NCBI GenBank assembly: GCA_047602305.1
Contig: JASGHO010000001.1
Span: forward strand, 2,604,001-2,668,000
Origin: Ancrocorticia sp047602305
GTDB taxonomy: Bacteria; Actinomycetota; Actinomycetes; Actinomycetales; Actinomycetaceae
Reading direction: 5' to 3'
DNA: 64,000 bases
How positions within the stretch are numbered: position 1 is the stretch's first letter; each line of letters begins with the position of its first letter. Positions 8,861 through 16,758 of this stretch are shown in pieces. The notes beneath the pieces are model-generated. The model ran no database searches, had not been told where the DNA came from, and worked only from the letters and a program-made list of their open reading frames with translations. The position numbers and the translations under genes were made by a program.

Positions 8861-8918
8861 ATGGCTATGCAGCGGGGCTTGGTGCCAATAGAGGCGCCAC
8901 CACCGCTGTGATAGCCAC
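8861..8918. repeat. 58-bp palindromic repeat, family P2, copy 2
   Basis: Same layout as 7194-7251: TGGCTAT near the left end, a GGGGCTTGG block, a variable loop, then CCGCTGTG and TAGCCAC. The loop differs and contains GGTGCCAATAGAGGCGCC, itself a smaller dyad. Confidence 0.6.
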
Positions 8919-9015
8919 TTACACGTTCTCTGGGCGCACACCTTAGGTTCTTTCAGACGGCGGGACTATGCTCATTTGCTCCCGAACAGGCAAGGTAAGG
9001 AAGGAAACCGACTCC

Positions 9016-9256
9016 GTGAGACTAACTCCCATGCGACTCTTCTGGGGGCTACTTGCACTGGTTATCTCTCTGGTCTCCTTCGCGACGGTACGTCCCGAAC
9101 TTTTCGGCATCACCGCCGAATATGCGCTGCGTACCCCCTTTCGCCCAGATTGTGGCACTGCGCGGCTGGCTGGTGGTTGGATTTGCTCTGGCGGGGATCT
9201 TGTTCCTCATTGTTGCCGATGTCTGGGGACTCTTTTCCCGGCGTGGCTACTTGTGT
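9016..9256 (+). pseudogene. Truncated, frameshifted copy of the EEP gene 5' end
   Basis: Bases 8930-9256 are a diverged duplicate of the region at 10022-10450 that holds the promoter side and first about 75 codons of the intact EEP-family gene. From GTG 9016 the peptide runs MRLTPMRLFWGLLALVISL and stays parallel to the intact gene. An extra C at about 9136 then shifts the frame (ACCCCC instead of ACCCC), and similarity stops near 9256, just before the vanZ stop codon. The copy lacks about 85 bp of leader that the intact one has, with GGCAAGG at both ends of the missing part, as expected for a deletion between short direct repeats. No functional product expected. Confidence 0.75.
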
Positions 9257-9262
9257 ACAGTC

Positions 9263-9811
9263 CTAGACGGCGAGTGGGTCGCGGTGGCCTGCGGAAACCC
9301 GACCTTTTGCTTCCCGGCCTTCCGATGCGTTGCCTCCCCTTGTTTCCCTATCTTGCGCTATGTGCTTTCTCAACTCGCGCGATTCACCTTTGAGGGAAGG
9401 CCTGCGCCACAGGCAAAGCAGAGAAGCGAGGATCAAACCGCTCCAACCACCGAGCGAGTTGGCGACGACGTCCAGAATTGAGGGAATTCGGTCCGGGAGT
9501 GCGAATCTCTGGATGAGCTCGACCCCGGCGAAAAGAATCGGGAAAGCACAGTAGGCGACCCAGCGATACCTCTTTGAGAGGGCCAGACCTAAGAAAAATC
9601 CAACCGGTACAACGAGCACGATATTCGCGGCAAACTCCAGCTCGTCGAAATCGAACTTTTTCGTGACTCCAAGTTGGTGAAGATGATTGATGAGTGCGAG
9701 GACCTGAGGGCGGAACAACAGATCGAGGCGTGATGGGCTGAGCGTTACTATGGCGACCGCAACAGCGGCTATCGCTAGTCCTGTGATGCCGATTCGCTGG
9801 AGCTTGTCCAT
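9263..9811 (-). CDS. VanZ-family membrane protein
   Basis: 182 residues with about four predicted membrane helices: ITGLAIAAVAVAIVTL near the N-terminus, AANIVLVVPVGFFLGLAL, WVAYCAFPILFAGVELIQ and VANSLGGWSGLILASLLCL. VanZ-like hallmarks are the N-rich helix start (FAANIVLVVPVGFFLG), the acidic ELIQ segment and the D-V-x-x-N-S-L-G motif. VanZ relatives in other bacteria affect teicoplanin susceptibility; most homologues have no known role. The C-terminal about 45 residues are hydrophilic and charged and look unconserved. It sits between the two copies of the EEP duplication. Confidence 0.8.
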   Translation of the reverse strand: MDKLQRIGITGLAIAAVAVAIVTLSPSRLDLLFRPQVLALINHLHQLGVTKKFDFDELEFAANIVLVVPVGFFLGLALSKRYRWVAYCAFPILFAGVELIQRFALPDRIPSILDVVANSLGGWSGLILASLLCLWRRPSLKGESRELRKHIAQDRETRGGNASEGREAKGRVSAGHRDPLAV

Positions 9812-9840
9812 CAGCCGGTCCTTATCCTTGAGTTTGAATT

Positions 9841-9870
9841 CCTTGTGGAACTGGTCCTTGTGGAACTGGT
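9841..9870. repeat. Perfect 15-bp tandem duplication
   Basis: CCTTGTGGAACTGGT occurs twice in tandem (9841-9855 and 9856-9870), just upstream of the vanZ start. It is probably a slippage product. The rest of the gap to 10021 shows no gene. Confidence 0.7.
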
Positions 9871-10021
9871 GCTCTCTTCACGTGCTTGAAGCGATCCACG
9901 GGCGTGGCATCCATCTGATTTATCAAAGTCTGCCCGACCTGTTTCTAAATCGCAGTGTGTGGAGTCACATGTCATCTCATAGCGAATGGTTGGCGTGTGG
10001 GTGAGGTCCGTTATCCCCACT

Positions 10022-10206
10022 ACTCTCGTGGCGCACACCCTAGGTTCTTTCAGGTGCCGGGACTATGCTCATTTGGTCCCGAACCGGGAAGGCAAGGCGC
10101 ACGAGAAAGCGATGTGCCTGACCGGTACAGTACGGCAGAAACAGTACAGATGCCGTACGGCGGGAGCGGCGGATAAGGATCAGCAGGCAAGGAAGGAACT
10201 GACTTC
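10022..10206 (+). promoter_or_regulatory. Leader region of the EEP gene with an inverted repeat
   Basis: The 5' part duplicates the region at 8930-9015. It contains a perfect 8-bp inverted repeat, GTACGGCA (10130-10137) and TGCCGTAC (10151-10158), separated by 13 nt and absent from the decayed copy. AAGGAAGGAAC precedes the GTG start at 10207. Confidence 0.4.
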
Positions 10207-11391
10207 GTGAGACTAAGTCCCATGCGACTCTTCTGGGGGCTACTTGCTCTGGTTATCTCGCTGGTCTCCCTCGCGACGGTACGCCCGGAACTTTTTGGCG
10301 TCACCGCGCAATACGCGCTACTTACCCCTTTCGCCCAGATCGTGGCATTGCGCGGCTGGCTGGTGCTCGGATTCGCCCTCACGGGGATTCTGTTCCTCAT
10401 CGTTGCCGGTATTCGAGGGCTTCTTTTCCGCCGCGGCCGCATTGCTCTCACCTTTTCGCTGGCCATGTTGCTGGTGGCAGGTTTGCATGCGGCAACGATG
10501 TACTCGCGCGGCATCACCGCAAGTGGCACCGATCAATCGAGTGCAAGCGGTGCTGATGCATCGTCCGTAAGCACACTCGAAGCGAGCGCTGATACCTCCG
10601 CCGCTGCTGAGAACCCCGACATCACCGTGCTCCAGTACAACACGCTCGGTGGTTCCGTTGATATTTCCGCGCTCGCGGATCTCATCACGAACGAGAACAT
10701 CAACGTGGTGAGTCTGCCCGAAACCTCCACTCAGACGGGTGAGGATATCGTCGCCCACTTGGCCGAACGTGGCCTCTGGTTCCAACAGTTTGACACCGGC
10801 ACCTCCGGCTATGAGGCCGACTATGCCTCGACGGTCCTCCTCGTCTCCTCTTCCCTCGGAGAGTACGTCCAGACGGACATCTTCGAGCCGAGTACTGAGT
10901 CCGCCGATTCCGTAGAGACCTCAGAGACCCCCGGGCCCACCGATCCCGTCGAGACCTCAGAGATCACAGCACAGGAGGGTTCGGTCCCGCATGCCGTGCG
11001 CGCGGTTCCGCTTGACGGCAACGGCCCCACCTTCGTCGCCGTGCATCCCATCGCTCCCGGTCGCGACCGCATGGACGTCTGGCAGAGCGAGATTCGGGCC
11101 GCTTACGGCCTGTGTGGCACGGAACCGAACGCTATTGTCGCCGGAGATTTCAACTCCACCGCGGATCACGAGGCCGCACTGCGCCTCGAAACGCCCTGTA
11201 CTGACGCCGCCGCTCAGGCGGGCGCGGGCGCGCTGGGTACGTGGCCGGCCCGGTTGCCGGAGCTGCTCTCGTCCCCGATTGACCGCGTTTTGACGACGAC
11301 GAACGAATACCGCGGCTCCGAGGCCGCCATCGTCAACCTGGGTGGTTCCGACCATCGCGGCGTCATGGTGCGACTCACCCCGAACGCCTGA
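10207..11391 (+). CDS. Endonuclease/exonuclease/phosphatase (EEP) family membrane protein
   Basis: 394 residues. Three hydrophobic helices at the N-terminus (about 6-25, 45-70, 78-98) are followed by a Ser/Ala/Asp-rich linker (about 103-135) and an EEP domain facing outward. Fold motifs are visible: ITVLQYNTLGG at the start, VVSLPETS (metal-binding Glu), FVAVHPIAPG, IVAGDFNST (Asp and Asn of the GDFN motif), PIDRVL and a closing GGSDHRGVMV (Asp-His). A Thr/Glu/Ser-rich insertion (STESADSVETSETPGPTD) lies in the middle. Substrate unknown; related proteins include sphingomyelinases, DNases and phosphatases. GTG start shared with the decayed copy; ATG at 10222 is an alternative. Confidence 0.85.
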   Translation: MRLSPMRLFWGLLALVISLVSLATVRPELFGVTAQYALLTPFAQIVALRGWLVLGFALTGILFLIVAGIRGLLFRRGRIALTFSLAMLLVAGLHAATMYSRGITASGTDQSSASGADASSVSTLEASADTSAAAENPDITVLQYNTLGGSVDISALADLITNENINVVSLPETSTQTGEDIVAHLAERGLWFQQFDTGTSGYEADYASTVLLVSSSLGEYVQTDIFEPSTESADSVETSETPGPTDPVETSEITAQEGSVPHAVRAVPLDGNGPTFVAVHPIAPGRDRMDVWQSEIRAAYGLCGTEPNAIVAGDFNSTADHEAALRLETPCTDAAAQAGAGALGTWPARLPELLSSPIDRVLTTTNEYRGSEAAIVNLGGSDHRGVMVRLTPNA

Positions 11392-11447
11392 TTACATCGA
11401 GCGTCTGATTCCACCAGCCTGCTGGATCAAACCACAACGCAAACCTC

Positions 11448-12047
11448 TCACACGAGTTTCGCGAGTTCGCCCAGGCACGATTTCCAAAACGCCTTGGTCT
11501 CCACTAAATCCACACCCGTAGGGATCTTGGTGTGCGCAATATCCACCCTGGTACGCGGCAAACCATCGGCACCATCGGGCATCACGTAGAGCGAGACGGC
11601 GATACGCGAGCCGTCATCGGCTTCCATGCGCAGCGATTTTCCGGGAGTGCGGCTACGCACTTCAAACTCGCAATCCAACCAGGCGCGGCGGGTGTCGTCG
11701 TCGTCAATAAACGGCCAAATCTCACCGGGCGGGAGCCGTAGTGATTTGCTGGCGGTGGTTTCGAAGGAGCCGTCGGCGCGCTGGCCGTGGATGCGTTTGC
11801 CGCGTGCGTACTCGTAATCGACCGTGACCGACTGCGCCCACCAGCCATCCACCTCGTGCTTGCCGCCGAGCCAGCGTGCGATGCGCTTGTGATCCCAATC
11901 CTGGGCGCCGACTTTATCGAGGGCTTTGAACCATTGTTTGCGGGTGCGGCCGGTGGCTTCGAGGAGGCGTTCGTCGCTGATGAGTTTGCGTGTGGGCAGC
12001 TGCGAATCAGCCGCCGAAACGGGTTGAATATCTGGTTTCTCAGTCAT
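11448..12047 (-). CDS. DUF4287-like protein
   Basis: About 199 residues from ATG 12047, chosen because GGGAGCG lies just upstream; a longer open frame to 12203 is not supported. The sequence LLEATGRTRKQWFKALDKVGAQDWDHKRIARWLGG, then GWWAQSVTVDYEYARGKR, is the pattern seen in actinobacterial proteins with a DUF4287 domain and a START/SRPBCC-like second half. No catalytic role is established. It converges on the EEP gene and is read divergently from the small gene at 12239. Confidence 0.72.
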   Translation of the reverse strand: MTEKPDIQPVSAADSQLPTRKLISDERLLEATGRTRKQWFKALDKVGAQDWDHKRIARWLGGKHEVDGWWAQSVTVDYEYARGKRIHGQRADGSFETTASKSLRLPPGEIWPFIDDDDTRRAWLDCEFEVRSRTPGKSLRMEADDGSRIAVSLYVMPDGADGLPRTRVDIAHTKIPTGVDLVETKAFWKSCLGELAKLV

Positions 12048-12193
12048 ATTCGCTCCCTTGCGAAGTGGTGCTCCTCTCGACAGTCTAGAGCGTTGAGGCC
12101 GCCTCGCGCACCCGAAATTTCGCAAGAAGTGCCTGTAATTCCGTAAGAAAAGCGGGATTCTTGGGGCGTGGGTGAGTGTGGCGCAACCTCTAG

Positions 12194-12218
12194 TAGAGTT
12201 CATACGAAGAACCGTATG
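12194..12218 (+). promoter_or_regulatory. Promoter with operator-like dyad
   Basis: A TAGAGT -10-like box (12194-12199) is followed directly by CATACG (12201-12206) and CGTATG (12213-12218), a perfect 6-bp inverted repeat with a 6-nt spacer covering the likely transcription start. This suggests repression of the gene at 12239. Confidence 0.35.
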
Positions 12219-12238
12219 GATCGAAGGGACAGCAGACC

Positions 12239-12556
12239 ATGAAGATCAGGACACTACTCTTTGGCGGCGCGATCGGATACGTCCTGGGTGCCCGGGCGGG
12301 CCGTGGCAGGTACGAGCAGATCAAGCGCATCTCGGGCAAGGTGTGGAGTTCAAAGCCGGTGCAGGCGGGCCTGGGCAAGGCGAAGTCGAAGGCGGGCGAT
12401 GCAACCCAAGAACTCAAGGACCGTGCGATTTCGGCCGTGCCTTTCGTCGCCGGTTCGTACTACGGCAAGCGTGCTGACGATCCCTGGGCGGAATCGGCCA
12501 CGCGGCGTGACGGATCTGACGAAGGAACTGTCAGCGTGAGTGCTGTGGAACTCTGA
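12239..12556 (+). CDS. Small conserved-type hypothetical protein (YtxH-like)
   Basis: 105 residues. The N-terminus MKIRTLLFGGAIGYVLGARAGRGRYEQI matches short actinobacterial proteins with one Gly-rich hydrophobic segment followed by a GARAGRxRY motif and a basic helical region (KVWSSKPVQAGLGKAKSKAG), similar to YtxH-type proteins. It probably associates with the membrane; function unknown. A weak GGGACAG precedes the ATG. The gene is followed by the TRIC-like gene, 22 bp after this stop if the GTG at 12579 is used. Confidence 0.7.
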   Translation: MKIRTLLFGGAIGYVLGARAGRGRYEQIKRISGKVWSSKPVQAGLGKAKSKAGDATQELKDRAISAVPFVAGSYYGKRADDPWAESATRRDGSDEGTVSVSAVEL

Positions 12557-12578
12557 GGTACCCTCTAGACTCGTCTGC

Positions 12579-13331
12579 GTGGATTTTTCGGACATTTTTC
12601 CCATTGTCTTTCAGGTCTTTGACGTAGGCGGAGTCGTTGTAGCTGGGATCCTCGGAGGAATGGTCGCGAGGGAACGCCATTTCGACATCGTGGGCTTCAT
12701 GGCGCTCGCGGTCATGGCGGCTCTGGGCGGCGGAATGATTCGCGACGTCCTGCTCCAGATGGGACCTCCGGTGGCCCTCACCAACCCCTATTACCTCGGC
12801 GGGGCCTTCACCGGCGCGCTTATCGCTTTCCTTCTTCAGCTTGACGGCAAGTGGACAAACCGTTTCCTCATCGTGGCCGACGCCTTCGTTGTGGGAGCGT
12901 GGACCGCCACCGGGGCGCTCAAGGCGCTTGAAGGTGGATTCAATATCCTCCCGGCCGTCATGATGGGCGTCATTACTGCGGTGGGCGGCGGTATGGTTCG
13001 TGACGTCGCGGTCGGCCGTGTTCCCGCGATTTTCGGTGGCAATACGCTGTACGCGACGGCGTCGCTTCTCGCCACGGTTCCGGCCATCGTGCTGTGGGAG
13101 ATGGGCCGGCCGAGCATGGCCACGTTGGCCGCGACCATCGTGGGCGGTTTCGTGTGCATCAGCGCCCGCGCTTTCCGTTGGCGACTGCCCGTCAACAACG
13201 ATTACTCGCTCCAGAAGTCATATGTGCGGCTGCGTGAAGCGCGTTTGCGTGAGTTGAAAAAGGAAGAGAACTCCAAGGATTCTGGGCTTTCGGCACGCTC
13301 GCGCCGTGTCAAGCGCGAGCGGAGCCAGTAG
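12579..13331 (+). CDS. TRIC / UPF0126 family membrane protein
   Basis: About 250 residues with seven predicted membrane helices and the internal duplication typical of trimeric intracellular cation channel (TRIC) / YicG proteins. Each half has a glycine-rich helix before a charged RD motif: ALGGGMIRDVLL and AVGGGMVRDVAVG. Homologues conduct K+ or are proposed Gly/amino-acid transporters. A basic Lys/Arg/Glu tail (LREARLRELKKEENS) is cytosolic. GTG 12579 is preferred because TAGACT lies 7-8 nt before it, as in leaderless actinobacterial genes, and no ribosome-binding site is present. GTG 12540, overlapping the previous gene, is the alternative. Confidence 0.85.
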   Translation: MDFSDIFPIVFQVFDVGGVVVAGILGGMVARERHFDIVGFMALAVMAALGGGMIRDVLLQMGPPVALTNPYYLGGAFTGALIAFLLQLDGKWTNRFLIVADAFVVGAWTATGALKALEGGFNILPAVMMGVITAVGGGMVRDVAVGRVPAIFGGNTLYATASLLATVPAIVLWEMGRPSMATLAATIVGGFVCISARAFRWRLPVNNDYSLQKSYVRLREARLRELKKEENSKDSGLSARSRRVKRERSQ

Positions 13332-13367
13332 GTCCAGGGTCTGGCGCAAAGTGGGCCGGGACGCCGT

Positions 13368-13384
13368 CGTCGGATCAGCCGACG
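13368..13384. terminator. Short hairpin between convergent genes
   Basis: CGTCGG (13368-13373) and CCGACG (13379-13384) with a 5-nt loop lie between the TRIC-like gene and the wecB stop. A weak bidirectional terminator is possible; there is no T-tract. Confidence 0.3.
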
Positions 13385-13397
13385 TTGTGTCGCCGAC

Positions 13398-14696
13398 TCA
13401 GCCGAAGTACTTCTCTATCGCGGCGAGGGCGCGGCCCGCGGCTTTCCCGTCGCCGTAGGGGTTCGTGTCGATCAGCATGGCCTGAAGGGCTGTTTGGTTC
13501 GAAAGCAGCCGACTCGTCTCGTCAACGATTCGCTGTGGCGCCGTTCCGATGAGGGCGCAGCATCCCGCCTCGATACCCTCCGGCCGCTCCGTATCCTCGC
13601 GTAGCACCAGCACCGGCGTACCGAGGCTCGGCGCCTCCTCCTGAACCCCGCCCGAGTCCGATAGCGCGAGCGTGGCCCGCGCCAGCAGATTGACAAAATA
13701 AGGGTAGGGGAGCGGGTCAATGACGTGGATATTGGGGCGCCCGGCCAGGATTGGGGTGACGGTGGCCCGGATCGCCGGATTGGGGTGAACAGGCCACACG
13801 AAGTCCACCGCGGGAAATTGTTGACTGAGTTCGACGACGGCGTCCGCGATGCCAGCTAGTTTTCCGCCCCAGTTTTCGCGGCGGTGGCAGGTGATGGCGA
13901 CGATGCGGCGGGGAGCGCCCGGGGACCCTGCCGCTGATACTTCGGGTGCGGACTTGGGTTCTGGCTTCTTGATGGTCGAGGAGCCAGCGCGATCCATGAC
14001 TGTTTCGAGCTCGGTTCCCTTCCAGGAGACGTCACGCTGGGCTGTCCACAGCAGCGCGTCGATGACTGTATTGCCAACCTCGGAAATATCGGAACCGTCG
14101 ACGCCTTCGCGAGTGAGGTTTGCGGTAGCGCCCGGGGTGGGGGTGAGGTGGAGGCTGGCGAGTGCACTGACCGTGCGGCGGTTGAGTTCCTCCGGAAAAG
14201 GTGACCATCGATTGCCTGATCGTAGCCCCGCCTCGAGGTGGATCACGGGGATCTGGAGATTGGTGGCTGCGTGAGCCGCGACAGAAACGGTGGTGGTGTC
14301 CCCCTGGACGAGCACGGCATCCGGGCGGATCCGTTGCAGGACACCGTCGAGCTGCTCGAAAAGGTGGGCGGAGAGGGCGTTCAATCCGCTTATTGCGGGT
14401 GCGGGTGCGGGTGCGGGTGCGGGTGCAGTTGGTGAAGTGGGTGAAGTGACGGGAGTTGATGCAACTGGAGTCGTGCCTACGGGGGTGGTTGCCGCCGTCG
14501 TTAAAGAAGCGGCGCGAGGTGCGAGAGTCACATCGGGGGTGATGCCGAACCAGTTGAGGACATCGTCGACGACGTCGGCGTGCTGTGCGGTATTGATCGT
14601 GATCGCTTCGATATTGCCTCGTCGCTGCGACTCCAGGATGAGGGGGGCGATTTTGATGACCTCTGGGCGGGTGCCAAAGATCAGAGCGAGTTTCAT
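13398..14696 (-). CDS. wecB: UDP-N-acetylglucosamine 2-epimerase, non-hydrolysing
   Basis: 432 residues. Converts UDP-GlcNAc to UDP-ManNAc for cell-wall polymers. Family signatures are clear: FGTRPEVIKIAPLI at the N-terminus, VLVQGDTTT, HLEAGLRSGNRWSPFPEELNRR, TCHRRENWG, VWPVHPNP and the UDP-binding DSGGVQEEAPSLGTPVLVLR. Two insertions are unusual for the family: about 45 residues rich in Thr, Pro and Ala after PDVTLAPRAAS (about 63-107), partly encoded by a hexanucleotide repeat, and a Lys/Pro/Ser-rich segment at about 240-262. AAGGACC precedes the ATG. The divergent gene is a sugar-phosphate transferase, so this looks like a small surface-glycan locus. Confidence 0.93.
   Translation of the reverse strand: MKLALIFGTRPEVIKIAPLILESQRRGNIEAITINTAQHADVVDDVLNWFGITPDVTLAPRAASLTTAATTPVGTTPVASTPVTSPTSPTAPAPAPAPAPAISGLNALSAHLFEQLDGVLQRIRPDAVLVQGDTTTVSVAAHAATNLQIPVIHLEAGLRSGNRWSPFPEELNRRTVSALASLHLTPTPGATANLTREGVDGSDISEVGNTVIDALLWTAQRDVSWKGTELETVMDRAGSSTIKKPEPKSAPEVSAAGSPGAPRRIVAITCHRRENWGGKLAGIADAVVELSQQFPAVDFVWPVHPNPAIRATVTPILAGRPNIHVIDPLPYPYFVNLLARATLALSDSGGVQEEAPSLGTPVLVLREDTERPEGIEAGCCALIGTAPQRIVDETSRLLSNQTALQAMLIDTNPYGDGKAAGRALAAIEKYFG
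14395..14424. repeat. (GCGGGT)5 hexanucleotide repeat inside wecB
   Basis: Five perfect GCGGGT units, read on the minus strand as alternating Pro-Ala codons. A unit length of 6 keeps the frame, so slippage would change the length of the Pro/Ala linker without inactivating the enzyme. Confidence 0.85.
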
Positions 14697-15214
14697 CGAA
14701 GGTCCTTACGTCGTCGCCGTCGCAATCTCTACAATACCTTGATTGTGGTGGTGGGCCCGTTGTCGGCGTCGCTACAGGCTGCGCCAACCTCTTATTTGTC
14801 TCAAAAATGGACTTAAGTCTTCGTTTGGCCAAAGAGAGACGGGTATCACATCATGCGCTTAAATCCCCTGTCATTCCCAGTGTATTCCTAAATGGTGTAA
14901 TACTATATCTTCCCCTGTCTCACTTTCCCTTCGGTTATAGTCGCCAAATTGTTATCAAACTATGGCCTTCCGGGTGGGACTTATGGCTTGATTTCTTGGT
15001 ATCTTTCTTCTACTTGGACTGCCAAACTACCGGATTTCCTGTAGCTGATTGAATAATCACAATTTGGCTAAACATCTGGATAGTTATTGAAATGAAGCTA
15101 GCCATTTGTCTAAAGTTCTGTCATACTAACAATTATTCTGGTGGTGGCACGCGACTATGCGTGTTATGCACCAAAAAGTGCATTTCGGTAATGCTTTGCG
15201 TTTAGGGGGAACCG
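14697..15214. other. AT-rich 518-bp intergenic region with a promoter-proximal hairpin
   Basis: The gap between divergent wecB and the sugar transferase gene is clearly richer in A and T than anything else in the window, especially 14880-15150, and I see no gene in it. It probably holds the promoters of both genes. A perfect inverted repeat ATGCAC (15166-15171), spacer CAAAAA, GTGCAT (15178-15183) lies 31 bp before the transferase start. AGGGGGAACC precedes that ATG. Confidence 0.6.
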
Positions 15215-16684
15215 ATGGCTCAGGGGGTAGTGACATCCGGGCGATTCGTGCCGATGTCTCGAAGTGTGGTGACTCCAGCGTGGGGTTCCATTGTACGAAT
15301 TCCGGTGTTGCAGAAAGTGGCTATGGTGTCGATGGACATCGTAGCTATCGCACTGAGTTTCTGGGCTGCCACTGGCATTGCTAGCCAAGTATCTGGTTAC
15401 ACCCTGAGTGATGACGTTTACCTAGCTACGGCAGCGTTCGCGGTGCTGTGGGTCGTGGTTATTGGCATGTTTGGCGCCTACGCCCCTTCCCAGATCCGGA
15501 CCGCCGTAGCCGAATGCAAGCAGGCAATGATTGCGTCACTTACTGCGGTAGGTGTTGTTAGCATCGTCAGTTACTTGTCCAGCTACGAGTACCCGCGCAT
15601 GTTGCTTGGCGTATGGATGATTACTGGCGTGATGGTCCTGAGCCTGTCCCGCCTCGTTCGCCGCTACACGATGCAGCGGATGCACAGGCGCAACAAGTTC
15701 ATCACCCCCGTGCTCATTGCCGGAACTCCTTCTCACGCGGACGAGATCGCAAAGGTTTTCAACCGTGAGAAGTGGGTTGGCTACCAGGTCAAGGGCGTCA
15801 TTACCGACGAAAAGGTTGCCTCCACCCCCGCAGGTATCCCCGTGCTTGGTTCGCTCGCCAAGCTTCCCACGCTCGTCAAGTCCAGCGCTGCCCCGGCAGT
15901 GGTGTTCGCAGAAGGATCCTTCGATTCGCCCTCGAACTTCCGCCGTTTGGCCTGGGAGTTGGAGCAGTCCCGAGTGCAGATGATCCTCGCCCCCACGCTT
16001 GCTGACGTGAGTGCGGACCGCCTCGACTTCCGTCCCGTTGCGGGCCTCCCGCTGGTGAACGTTGCCCGGCCCACGGCCGAGAAGTCCCTGCGTTGGGTCA
16101 AGCGCTCCATGGACGTGCTTGGATCCGCCTTCTTCCTGCTGATGTCCAGCCACATCCTGCTCGCCGCGATGCTCGCCGTGAAGCTTGAGGATGGTGGCCC
16201 CATCTTCTTCAAGCAGCCCCGAGTTGGCCTCAACGGAGAAGTCTTCGATTGCCTCAAGCTGCGCTCCATGTGTGTGGACGCCGAGGCACGCCTCGCTGAG
16301 CTTCAGGCAAAGAACGAGGGAACCGGCTACCTCTTCAAGATGAAGGACGATCCCCGCATCACCAAGACCGGCAAGATCATCCGCCGCTTCTCCGTGGACG
16401 AACTGCCCCAGCTGTGGAACGTATTCCGTGGCGACATGAGCCTCGTGGGCCCGCGCCCGGCGCTGCCCAAGGAAGTCGCCCTGTACGATTTCGACACCCG
16501 CCGCCGCCTGCGCGTTCGCCCGGGCCTCACCGGCCTGTGGCAGGTCTCCGGACGCTCCCGCCTCTCGGCAGAAGAGTCCCAGCGCCTCGACCTCTACTAC
16601 GTGGACAACTGGTCCGTGGGCCAGGACGTCTCCATCCTGCTGCGCACCGCCAAGGCCGTTGTCGGCTCCGACGGAGCCTACTGA
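15215..16684 (+). CDS. Undecaprenyl-phosphate sugar phosphotransferase (WbaP/CpsE-like)
   Basis: 489 residues. Starts surface polysaccharide synthesis by moving a sugar phosphate onto the lipid carrier. The N-terminal half has four predicted membrane helices (about 38-150) and a CoA-binding-like cytosolic domain (about 165-280: TPVLIAGTPSHADEIAKVF, GIPVLGSLAKLPTLV). The C-terminal catalytic domain (about 295-489) begins with the membrane-entering KRSMDVLGSAFFLL and has the family motifs KLEDGGPIFFKQPRVGLNG, FDCLKLRSM, RRFSVDELPQLWNVFRGDMSLVGPRP and RPGLTGLWQVSGRS, including the catalytic Asp-Glu. Strong ribosome-binding site. No glycosyltransferases or flippase follow, so the rest of the pathway lies elsewhere. 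Confidence 0.92.
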   Translation: MAQGVVTSGRFVPMSRSVVTPAWGSIVRIPVLQKVAMVSMDIVAIALSFWAATGIASQVSGYTLSDDVYLATAAFAVLWVVVIGMFGAYAPSQIRTAVAECKQAMIASLTAVGVVSIVSYLSSYEYPRMLLGVWMITGVMVLSLSRLVRRYTMQRMHRRNKFITPVLIAGTPSHADEIAKVFNREKWVGYQVKGVITDEKVASTPAGIPVLGSLAKLPTLVKSSAAPAVVFAEGSFDSPSNFRRLAWELEQSRVQMILAPTLADVSADRLDFRPVAGLPLVNVARPTAEKSLRWVKRSMDVLGSAFFLLMSSHILLAAMLAVKLEDGGPIFFKQPRVGLNGEVFDCLKLRSMCVDAEARLAELQAKNEGTGYLFKMKDDPRITKTGKIIRRFSVDELPQLWNVFRGDMSLVGPRPALPKEVALYDFDTRRRLRVRPGLTGLWQVSGRSRLSAEESQRLDLYYVDNWSVGQDVSILLRTAKAVVGSDGAY

Positions 16685-16721
16685 TCGGTTACTGAATACG
16701 CCTCTCCGGGTACCTAAGACC

Positions 16722-16758
16722 CTCGGCCGTCACTGCCCCCAGTGGCGGCCGAGTTCTT
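16722..16758. terminator. Bidirectional terminator
   Basis: CTCGGCCGTCACTG pairs with CAGTGGCGGCCGAG (one offset pair, loop of a few C), followed by TTCTTA. It lies between two convergent genes and overlaps the stop of the App1-like gene. Confidence 0.75.

Noticed and set aside
8968..9481. Small plus-strand reading frames over the EEP duplicate
   Set aside because: They only join pieces of a frameshifted duplicate with antisense of vanZ; treated as a pseudogene.
14395..14424. Phase-variable on/off switch in wecB
   Set aside because: The repeat unit is 6 bp, so changes stay in frame and cannot switch the gene off; only length variation is possible.
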